Origin: UBA6544 sp049601975
Lineage (GTDB): Bacteria > Pseudomonadota > Alphaproteobacteria > UBA8366
Direction of reading: 5' to 3'
Assembly: GCA_049601975.1 (NCBI GenBank)
Contig: JBMYRC010000108.1
Span: 1 to 15,400, forward strand
Length of the DNA: 15,400 nt
A program made the translations under genes and the position numbers. Numbering within the stretch: the stretch's first letter is position 1; each line of letters begins with the position of its first letter. A model generated the notes under the pieces. It saw only the letters and a list, made by a program, of their open reading frames with translations. It was not told the origin of the DNA and did no database searches. Positions 6,771 through 13,396 of this stretch are shown in pieces.

Positions 6771-8471
6771 ATGGAATCGGCAGAAATTGCCGCGCACAAG
6801 CCCTCCGGCCAAGGGCTCGCTAGATTTACCCGACCGGATATATGGACTGTCGGCGTCATCATCGTCGCTTTTATGGTCGCGATGCCTTTGGTTGCGGTTA
6901 TCGGTCTTGCCCTGTCGCCGGAAGAGGAAATATGGCGGCACTTATGGGAGACCGTCTTCTGGGGGTATGTCGGAAATACGCTTGCCTTGGGTGCCGGGGT
7001 GTCAGTCGGCACGTTGTTGATCGGGGTGCCGACCGCATGGCTGGTCACGATGTGTCGCTTTCCCGGGCGCGGGATTTTCGAGTGGGCGCTATTGGTGCCG
7101 CTGGCGGTGCCAGCCTATGTCATCGCCTACACGTATACCGATATTTTGGAATATGCGGGTCCCTTCCAAGCAAGTCTGCGGGATATCTTCGGATGGGAAA
7201 GCGCGAAGGATTATTATTTCCCCGAAATTCGAAGCCTTGGCGGCGCGACGTTGATGTTCTCATTGGTGCTCTATCCGTATATTTATCTTCTGGCGCGCGC
7301 AGCGTTTTTGGCTCAATCGGTGGCCGTCCTCGAAGTGAGCCGCACATTGGGGCGAACTGCCTGGGGGACCTTCTGGGGAGTCGCATTGCCGATGGCGCGA
7401 CCGGCATTGGTCGTCGGATTAGCCTTGGTACTGATGGAAACATTGAACGATTTCGGAACTGTTGAGTATTTCGCGGTCCCAACCCTGACGCTTGGCATAT
7501 TCAATGTCTGGCTTGGTATGGGCAGTGTTGAGGGTGCGGCGCAGCTCGCTTCAATCTTGCTGATTTTTGTGATGATTTTGATCGGTTTCGAGCGCGCGCA
7601 GCGCAGTGGGAGAGGCTTCCAAGATACGCGCGGACAATTTAAGTCGCTGGTTGGGTATCAATTGCGGGGCATCCGCGCGATAACGGCATCGGTCGCTTGC
7701 GCCGCGCCGATTGCCTTTGGATTCATCGTGCCTGGGGTCATATTGGCGCAATACGCGGTCAAATTTTACGATACCTCTTTGGAACAGGACGTGGCGCTCT
7801 ATGCGTTGAACAGCGTGATATTGTCCGGGGGGGCTGCGATTGCGGCAGTGGCCATCGCGATCTTCATGGCCTATGCGCTGCGATTGCGCGAGAACAAGGC
7901 GATGCGGGGTCTCGCTTGGATTGCCAGCATGGGATACGGCGTTCCGGGCGCGGTCCTCGCCGTGGGTGCGGTCATCCCGCTGACCTGGTTTGATAATACG
8001 GTCGATGGATTTCTGCGATCTGCTTTCGGCATTTCGACGGGACTGCTCATCACCGGAACAATGTTGGCCGTTATGGTGGGCTATGTTGTGCGGTTTCTCG
8101 CGCTATCTTTCGGCACCGTGGAGGCCGGCTTGGGCAAGATCACCCAGAGCATGGACGATGCAGCGCGCAGCCTTGGTCACGGTCCATTTGCCGTATTGCG
8201 ACAAATTCATTTACCGATGCTACGGGCCAGCGTGTTGACCGCTTCGCTTCTGGTCTTCGTCGACAGTATGAAAGAGCTGCCGATGACATTGTTGCTGCGG
8301 CCTTTCAACTTCGAAACCCTAGCGACTTTCGTCTATCAATTTGCGAGCGACGAGTTGCTAGAGGAATGCGCGCTGGCGGCATTGGCCATCGTGGTCGTGG
8401 GGATTGGACCCGTGATTGTGCTGTCGTCCGCAATCCGGGGGTCGCGGCCGGGCGAAGATCGCCAGAAATAA
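6771..8471 (+). CDS. Iron(III) ABC transporter permease, fused two-domain (FbpB type)
   Basis: A 566-residue inner-membrane protein with many hydrophobic segments, e.g. about 26-48, 70-94, 104-122, 159-180, 213-225, 257-273, 307-330, 346-370, 385-405, 424-446, 488-500 and 533-552. It holds two copies of the permease domain, each with an EAA loop that docks the ATPase: EVSRTLGRTAWGTFWGVALP (188-207) and DDAARSLGHGPFAVLRQIHL (462-481). FNFETLATFVYQFASDE (512-528) is characteristic of FbpB/SfuB-type permeases, as is the roughly 550-residue fused length. A good AGGAAG ribosome site at 6755-6760 supports the start. It should receive iron from the binding protein at 4944-5999 and move it to the cytoplasm. 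The partner ATP-binding protein is not in this window; the gene ends 5 bp from a convergent gene, so the ATPase must be elsewhere. It is probably read both from the promoter at 6086-6110 and by readthrough from upstream. Confidence 0.94.
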   Translation: MESAEIAAHKPSGQGLARFTRPDIWTVGVIIVAFMVAMPLVAVIGLALSPEEEIWRHLWETVFWGYVGNTLALGAGVSVGTLLIGVPTAWLVTMCRFPGRGIFEWALLVPLAVPAYVIAYTYTDILEYAGPFQASLRDIFGWESAKDYYFPEIRSLGGATLMFSLVLYPYIYLLARAAFLAQSVAVLEVSRTLGRTAWGTFWGVALPMARPALVVGLALVLMETLNDFGTVEYFAVPTLTLGIFNVWLGMGSVEGAAQLASILLIFVMILIGFERAQRSGRGFQDTRGQFKSLVGYQLRGIRAITASVACAAPIAFGFIVPGVILAQYAVKFYDTSLEQDVALYALNSVILSGGAAIAAVAIAIFMAYALRLRENKAMRGLAWIASMGYGVPGAVLAVGAVIPLTWFDNTVDGFLRSAFGISTGLLITGTMLAVMVGYVVRFLALSFGTVEAGLGKITQSMDDAARSLGHGPFAVLRQIHLPMLRASVLTASLLVFVDSMKELPMTLLLRPFNFETLATFVYQFASDELLEECALAALAIVVVGIGPVIVLSSAIRGSRPGEDRQK

Positions 8472-8476
8472 AGGCG

Positions 8477-9524
8477 CTACGCCGCTTCTAGGGCGCGAAA
8501 CCTATCTTCGGCGATATGATTTGCGGCGGCGTTCGTCGGAATATCCAATCGTCGCGCACGTTTGAATATGGCTGATAAGGTGTCGCCTATCCCCGCAATG
8601 TGCTTGAACGCGGCATCGCGGTCGTATGTGCCACAATATTCATGATAGATGTTGATGACGCCGCCCGCGTTGATGGCGTAATCAGGCGCATAGAGTATGT
8701 TCGCCGATTTGAGGTCGATACCGTGGCGTTCCTCTGCAAGTTGATTGTTTGCGGAACCGGCGACGATCTTGGCCTTCAGGCGCGCTAGGGTATCGTCGTT
8801 GATGATGGCGCCGAGCGCGCAAGGGGGCGAATATCTCGACTGGGGCATCGTAAATTCGATAAGCCGGTACCGGTGTCGCGCCGAAAGTGCGTTGGGCCTC
8901 GCTCATGCGGCTATTGTGGATGTCACTAACCAAAAGGACAGCGCCCGCATCGCTGAGGCGTCTCGCCAAATGCCAGCCGACATTTCCGAGCCCCTGTACC
9001 GCGACGCGGACACCTTTCAAATTGTCATGGCCGAGGCGCTCCCGCATGGCCGCCTTGATACCTTGGTAGACGCCCCACGCGGTGGCGGGTGAGGGATCGC
9101 CGCTGCCACCGTCCGGCAGGCCCGCGACGAAGGGGGTTTACTCGCGGATGACTGCCATGTCCTTCGGTGTCGTCCCGACATCCTCCGCGATCGTATAAGT
9201 ACCGTTGAGGGATTGGACGAATTTACCCATGCTGCGGAGCAGAGCTTCGGATTTGTGTGTCTTTTCTCCCGCGATGATGACCGATTTCCCGCCACCAAAA
9301 GGAAGGTCCGCCAGGGCGTTTTTGTAGGTCATGCCGCGCGACAGGCGCAATGCATCGTCAAGGGCGTCTGCCTCGCTCGCATAGGACCATATGCGGCATC
9401 CGCCAAGAGCGGGACCCCGACGAGTATTGTGAATGGCTATAATCGCTTTTAGCCCGCTTTCACGGTCACATGCGCGGACGATACGTTCATAATCTCCGAT
9501 CGGTTTTGCGTCGATTATTTTCAT
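8477..9524 (-). pseudogene. Leucine dehydrogenase-like (Glu/Leu/Phe/Val dehydrogenase) gene with nonsense and frameshift
   Basis: The start at ATG 9524 (MKIIDAKPIGDYERIV) has AAGGA six bases upstream. The intact family reaction is NAD-dependent oxidative deamination of branched-chain or related amino acids. Conserved blocks are all present: TRRGPALGGCRIW, GMTYKNALADLPFGGGKS with the catalytic Lys, AEDVGTTPKDM, then GDPSPATAWGVYQGIKAA, VAVQGLGNVGWHLARRL (NAD site), and CALGAIINDDTL, IVAGSANNQLAEERHG, YAPDYAINAGGVIN. They are split by TAA at 9138-9140, at the position where Bacillus leucine dehydrogenase has Glu in DMxxIxxET (GAA to TAA is one change), and by a +1 frameshift near 8819-8828, where GCCCCCTTGC replaces the nine bases needed for A-P-C. 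Total length is 1048 nt, one more than 349 codons, as expected. No single open frame yields an enzyme with both domains. High conservation between the lesions points to recent loss or to sequencing error. Convergent with the iron permease, divergent from the nucleoside hydrolase. Confidence 0.88.
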
Positions 9525-9901
9525 GACTCTTCCTTTTCGCACGGTTTTGCCGTTGCCTATTCCGAGCGACGCAAGAATTTTGCTATTTTCGAATCGCACT
9601 TGCAGATAGGAAGGGGTAATGGCCCTGCAAAAGAGGTTTGCACTAAAATATGTTGATAAAATGTCCAAGAAATTTGAATAAGTTGTATATCCTCGTGTTC
9701 TAATAGGAATTAGAACAAAAAGCGAATATCGCTATCAAAAAATTTATAATGCATTGAAATCAAATCAAAAAATAATTTCGTACTAAACGTAATTATTAAA
9801 ATAAAAAGAACAAATAAAGAGCATACGATGCAATTGGCGGTGCTTTGCACCTTTGTGTAAACTCATTGATGTATCTTAATTCCTCACGGCGATAGGCAGA
9901 A
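9525..9901. other. AT-rich divergent intergenic region
   Basis: This 377-bp region separates the broken dehydrogenase (minus) from the nucleoside hydrolase (plus). It is much more AT-rich than its flanks and holds no credible gene; a frame open from 9668 only extends the dehydrogenase upstream without family-like sequence. It contains a perfect palindrome (9696-9717, listed separately), a small inverted repeat AGCGA-ATA-TCGCT (9721-9733), a perfect TATAAT at 9745-9750 that could serve the nucleoside hydrolase with a long leader, and a small GGTGC-TTT-GCACC hairpin (9839-9851) about 50 nt before the hydrolase start. Confidence 0.55.
9696..9717. promoter_or_regulatory. Perfect palindromic operator candidate TGTTCTAAT-(4)-ATTAGAACA
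   Basis: The arms TGTTCTAAT (9696-9704) and ATTAGAACA (9709-9717) are exact reverse complements around the spacer AGGA. Centre-to-centre this fits a dimeric helix-turn-helix regulator. It has no T run on either side, so it is unlikely to be a terminator. It lies between two divergent genes, about 28 bp upstream of the TATAAT at 9745 and about 172 bp upstream of the broken dehydrogenase start. No regulator gene is next to it in the window. Confidence 0.5.
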
Positions 9902-10843
9902 ATGAACGCACGTAGACTTATTATAGATTGCGATCCGGGACAGGATGACGCGGTCGCACTTTTGCTCGCGTTTGGGTCTAAGGACGAGTTGGATATCGCG
10001 GGTATCACATGTGTCGCGGGCAACGTCGCGCTTCGGATGACCGTGCGCAATGCGTTACGGGTTAGGGAGCTGGCTGGCCGGCAAGACGTACCCATATTTG
10101 CCGGTTGCCCGCGGCCGATGATGCGAAAACTGGAGACGGCGGAGGAAGTCCATGGCAAGACGGGCCTAGATGGGGTTGATTTGCCCGAGCCTTCAATGGG
10201 CGTGGATCCGCGTCATGCGGTGGATTTTATTATTGAAGCCTGCAGGTCCGCGCCTGAAGGCGGACTGACCCTATGTCCGATCGGTCCGTTGACCAATATT
10301 GCGCTCGCCTTGATTATGGCGCCGGATATTCGCGGTCATATTCGTGAAATTGTCCTAATGGGTGGTGTGGCGCTTGGGCCCGGCAATATAACGCCGTCAG
10401 CGGAATTCAACATTTACGTGGATCCGCATGCTGCAAAAATCGTCTTCGACTCCGGAATACATCTCACAATGCTTGGCCTCGATGTCACCCATAAATCGAT
10501 TGCGACCCCTGCGCGGCGAGCAGCCATTGAAGCGGTCGGCAGCCCGAGGGCTAAAGCGGTCGGCCAGATGTTGTCCTATTACGACAGATGCGATGTCGAA
10601 CGTTACGGTGAGCCGGGCGCACCGCTGCACGATCCCTGCGTAATTGCCTATTTGTTACGCCCTGAACTCTTCGACGGTCGCGAGTGCCACGTTGTGGTTG
10701 AGACCGCGGAAGGGGTCGCACTTGGGCGGACAGTCGCCGATTGGTGGGGTAAGTCGGGTCAACCAGCAAACTGCCGCGTGATAACTGAAATTGATGCGGA
10801 CGGTTTCTTCAACCTCCTCTCTGAATATCTAGGCAAGGTGTGA
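9902..10843 (+). CDS. Nucleoside hydrolase (IunH/RihA family)
   Basis: A 313-residue cytoplasmic enzyme of the calcium-dependent inosine-uridine nucleoside hydrolase family, which cleaves the N-glycosidic bond of ribonucleosides to base plus ribose. The signature DCDPGQDDAVALL (9-21) gives the Ca-binding Asp cluster (Asp9, Asp11, Asp15, Asp16). HGKTGLDGVDLP near residue 83, CPIGPLTNIALAL, ILMGG, AEFNIYVDPHAA (the Asn/Asp ribose contacts) and LDVTHKS (further Ca-ligand Asp plus His) follow in canonical order, and LHDPC near the C-terminus fits too. Length matches the family. The start ATG 9902 has AGG in GATAGGCAG upstream. No nucleoside transporter is adjacent, so substrate range (purine, pyrimidine or both) is not set. 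It stands alone or heads a short unit with the 78-residue gene downstream (72-bp gap). Confidence 0.94.
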   Translation: MNARRLIIDCDPGQDDAVALLLAFGSKDELDIAGITCVAGNVALRMTVRNALRVRELAGRQDVPIFAGCPRPMMRKLETAEEVHGKTGLDGVDLPEPSMGVDPRHAVDFIIEACRSAPEGGLTLCPIGPLTNIALALIMAPDIRGHIREIVLMGGVALGPGNITPSAEFNIYVDPHAAKIVFDSGIHLTMLGLDVTHKSIATPARRAAIEAVGSPRAKAVGQMLSYYDRCDVERYGEPGAPLHDPCVIAYLLRPELFDGRECHVVVETAEGVALGRTVADWWGKSGQPANCRVITEIDADGFFNLLSEYLGKV

Positions 10844-10915
10844 CCGTCGACACACTCAATTAGCCGCTTCGTGGTAACTTGTAGGCCGTTCTTATTCGAT
10901 TAGGGGAATTATCGG

Positions 10916-11152
10916 ATGAACCAACAAGCAGTTACCTACGAAGTTGCGGTCTTCAATCAGGCGGTCCGTGACGCAATGGAGGATGGCGAGCGGCATCCTT
11001 TTCTCAAGGATGATTGGGCGGATATCCACTGGATCGACGTGCGGGCGTACACGCCTGGCGCGGCTCGCCAGAAGATTGAAGTCCGATATCCGTCATTTCG
11101 CGGCTACGTGGTCACGGATATTCAGGAAGCCGAAGACGGGTTTTCGGTTTAA
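10916..11152 (+). CDS. Small uncharacterised protein, 78 residues
   Basis: I do not recognise a named family. The frame begins at ATG 10916 with AGGGG about 10 bases upstream and ends at TAA 11150-11152, where it overlaps the stop of the convergent isomerase gene by 4 nt. The protein is acidic, soluble, without signal peptide or membrane segment, and reads like a compact alpha/beta domain: VTYEVAVFNQAVRDAMEDGE, DDWADIHWIDVRA, then ARQKIEVRYPSFRGYVVTDI. Codon use resembles its neighbours, and the overlapping frame at 10944-11270 looks like a shadow. It may be co-transcribed with the nucleoside hydrolase, but the 72-bp gap leaves that open. No function is proposed. Confidence 0.75.
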   Translation: MNQQAVTYEVAVFNQAVRDAMEDGERHPFLKDDWADIHWIDVRAYTPGAARQKIEVRYPSFRGYVVTDIQEAEDGFSV

Positions 11153-11748
11153 TTTCGGGCAAGAGCGCGCTCAACGAAATCGAGCCTGTCTTGGCCCCAA
11201 AATAGCTCGTCCTGATGTATGTAGGTCGGAGCACCGAAGACCTGTTTGTCTGAAGCTTCTTGGGTATTAGCGTCATACGCTTGCTTGGCATCGTCCTGCT
11301 TGCTGGCGGCAGAGAGAGCCGTGCCATGGAGGCCGCATTGGTTTGCGGCTTCGATTAAGGTCGCGTCTTCTGCGACATCCATTTCTTCCACCCAACATTT
11401 CCGCATGATCGCGAGCGACAAATCGGCGATATTATGTCCCGCCTGTTGTGCGGCAATTGCGATGAGGGCGGCCGGCATATCGTTCGTTGGGAAATGCTTT
11501 GGCTCGTAATTGAGATCGACGCTCAGATGGGCTTTCCAACGCTTCAATTCCATCATGCGGTAGGCCCGTCGCTGCGGCGGTCGTTTGCCGAGTGGTAGGC
11601 CACCCGATTGCGGGAAGATCACGCCCAAATTCATCGGCTTGAAATTGATCGTAGCGCCGGCGTACTCGGCAATCTTGTAAAAACGCGCCGCGCCGAGATA
11701 GCTCCAGGGAGAGACATGGCTGAAATAGTAATCGACTGTTTTGCTCAT
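11149..11748 (-). CDS. 2-hydroxychromene-2-carboxylate isomerase-like / DsbA-fold protein
   Basis: A 199-residue protein of the thioredoxin-fold kappa-class-GST/HCCA-isomerase family. The N-terminal FSHVSPWSYLGAARF (9-23) places Ser13 where the glutathione-activating catalytic Ser of HCCA isomerase lies; there is no CxxC, so it is not a disulfide oxidase. PMNLGVIF, NYEPKHFPTND and the C-terminal VFGAPTYIHQDELFWGQDRL complete the family pattern at the usual length. The known reaction of the namesake is glutathione-dependent isomerisation of 2-hydroxychromene-2-carboxylate in naphthalene breakdown, but many relatives have other or unknown substrates. The start ATG overlaps the synthetase stop as ATGA (11745-11748), so it is the last gene of a coupled operon. 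Its stop overlaps that of the convergent small gene by TTAA. Confidence 0.88.
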   Translation of the reverse strand: MSKTVDYYFSHVSPWSYLGAARFYKIAEYAGATINFKPMNLGVIFPQSGGLPLGKRPPQRRAYRMMELKRWKAHLSVDLNYEPKHFPTNDMPAALIAIAAQQAGHNIADLSLAIMRKCWVEEMDVAEDATLIEAANQCGLHGTALSAASKQDDAKQAYDANTQEASDKQVFGAPTYIHQDELFWGQDRLDFVERALARN

Positions 11749-13388
11749 GATGGATGATCTTTCGTGTTTTTGGTTTCACGTGCACGCAATTCGCTGCGCA
11801 TGATTTTTCCGGTTGTGGTCATGGGAAGATCGTCGGAGAACTCGATTTCGCGTGGGTACTCGTGCGCGGAAAGACGATTGCGGACATGGGCTCGAATTTC
11901 CTCGGTCAGGGCGGTATCCGGTTCGACGCCGTCATTGGGAACAATAAAGACTTTGACAATTTCCGTGCGGATTGGGTCCGGTTTGTCGATGGCCGCGGCC
12001 AGCAGGACGGCGGGATGGCTCATCAGACAGTCCTCGATCTCGCCGGGGCCAATACGGTATTCGGCACTGGTGATGACATCGTCGTCTCGGCCGACAAACC
12101 AAATATAGCCGTCCTCATCCGTCTGGCCGATATCGCCAGTCAGAAGCCAATCGCCGAGGAATTTATCCGCGGTGGCCTCCGGGTTATTCCAATACCCAAG
12201 GAACATCACCGGATCTGGCGCCCGCACCGCGATGCTGCCGGTGATACCGGATGGTAGAACATCGCCGCTCTCATCAATGATCGCCACGTTGTGTCCCGGT
12301 ACCGGTTTTCCCATGGAGCCGGGGCGGGCCGCCATGATCGAAGCGCAATTGCCGACCACCAAATTACACTCGGTCTGCCCGTATCCCTCGTTAATGGTAA
12401 AGCCGAACGTCTCTCGGCCCCAATCCATCAACTCAGCGCCCATTGCTTCGCCGCCGGTAAAGATAGAGCGCATGGCGAAATTCCATCGCTCATGTGGTCG
12501 CTCTACCTGACGCATCAGTTTCAGCGCCGTTGGTGGCAGAAAGGAGTTTCGCACTTCATGGTCCGCAAGTAGCCGGTAGGTGTCTTCCGGATCGAATTTT
12601 CGACCGCGATAGATCAAGACGGATTTGCCGAGAGCCAATGACGGCAGCAAAACGTCCAACAACCCGCCAGCCCAGGCCCAATCGGCCGGGGTCCAGAATC
12701 GGTCACCCGTTTTCGGGAAAAAATCATGCATGAACTGCACGCCTGGGAAATGCCCAAGAAGCGTTCGGTGCGCATGCAGAGCACCCTTGGGTGGACCTGT
12801 TGTGCCGGAAGTGAAAATTAAAAGAGCTGGATCTTCAGCCAGGCTATCGACGGGAGTAAAAGCGTCCGATGCGGAAGAAAGCAACGCATGGAAATCACGC
12901 ACACCGGACTCTATACCGTCAACGGAAATGATCAATCTCAGATCATTCAAGCGCCCCTTGATGGCGTCGATCTTTGGCATATTCTCCCGGTCGGTGATGA
13001 TCGCGGCGGCCCCGCTATTGGCGAGGCGATATTCGAACGCATCCTCACCGAACAAAGTGAACAAGGGGACCGCGATGAGACCGGCCTTATAGCAGGCAAT
13101 GTGGGTAAGAGCGGTTTCCGGACATTGCGGGAGCAGTATGCCGACCCGGTCACCTACGCTGAGGCCATTTGCCAGCAAGGCGTTTGCAAGACGGTTCGAT
13201 AGACGTTTGAGTTCGAGGTAGCTATAGGGCCGAGGCGATCCGTCCTCCAAAACATCGATGAGTGCCGGTGCATTCGGCGTGATATCAGCGAACTTGTCGC
13301 ATACGTCGACGCCCATATTGTAGTGTTCAGGTAATCGCCAACGGAATGCCTCTCGAGCACCTGCATAGGATTTGTTCGGTTTCAGCAT
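11745..13388 (-). CDS. AMP-forming acyl-CoA synthetase (ANL superfamily)
   Basis: A 547-residue adenylate-forming enzyme that activates a carboxylic acid with ATP and CoA. Motifs appear in order: TSGTTGPPKG (193-202, phosphate loop), YGQTE (336-340), TGD (417-419), the hinge GRDDD (433-437), A8 region TSAEYRIGPGEIED (440-453) and the adenylation Lys528 in TTTGKIMR. Overall shape (DEPAL-like DPALL before the P-loop, GRDDDVI, YRIGPGEIE) is closest to the medium-chain/acetyl-CoA synthetase-like branch, so a short, medium or aryl acid is plausible. Odd point: the residue before Tyr-Arg in A8 is Glu443 where nearly all relatives have Gly. The gene begins 8 bp after the amidohydrolase stop and its own stop is coupled to the isomerase start. 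It probably activates the acid released by the upstream hydrolases. Confidence 0.92.
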   Translation of the reverse strand: MLKPNKSYAGAREAFRWRLPEHYNMGVDVCDKFADITPNAPALIDVLEDGSPRPYSYLELKRLSNRLANALLANGLSVGDRVGILLPQCPETALTHIACYKAGLIAVPLFTLFGEDAFEYRLANSGAAAIITDRENMPKIDAIKGRLNDLRLIISVDGIESGVRDFHALLSSASDAFTPVDSLAEDPALLIFTSGTTGPPKGALHAHRTLLGHFPGVQFMHDFFPKTGDRFWTPADWAWAGGLLDVLLPSLALGKSVLIYRGRKFDPEDTYRLLADHEVRNSFLPPTALKLMRQVERPHERWNFAMRSIFTGGEAMGAELMDWGRETFGFTINEGYGQTECNLVVGNCASIMAARPGSMGKPVPGHNVAIIDESGDVLPSGITGSIAVRAPDPVMFLGYWNNPEATADKFLGDWLLTGDIGQTDEDGYIWFVGRDDDVITSAEYRIGPGEIEDCLMSHPAVLLAAAIDKPDPIRTEIVKVFIVPNDGVEPDTALTEEIRAHVRNRLSAHEYPREIEFSDDLPMTTTGKIMRSELRARETKNTKDHPS

Positions 13389-13396
13389 CCGGTTAC

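Noticed and set aside
6842..7465. 207-residue frame overlapping the permease in another frame
   Set aside because: Arg/Gly/Cys-rich shadow of the permease, which has EAA loops and membrane segments in its own frame.
6399..9140. Reassignment or readthrough of TAA, since two genes are interrupted by in-frame TAA
   Set aside because: TAA is the ordinary terminator of many intact genes here (VOC protein, glycosyltransferase, iron-binding protein, permease, small protein, amidohydrolase), and the dehydrogenase also has a frameshift.
9525..9668. N-terminal extension of the dehydrogenase from ATG 9668
   Set aside because: The extra sequence is not family-like, and ATG 9524 has a good AAGGA site at six bases.
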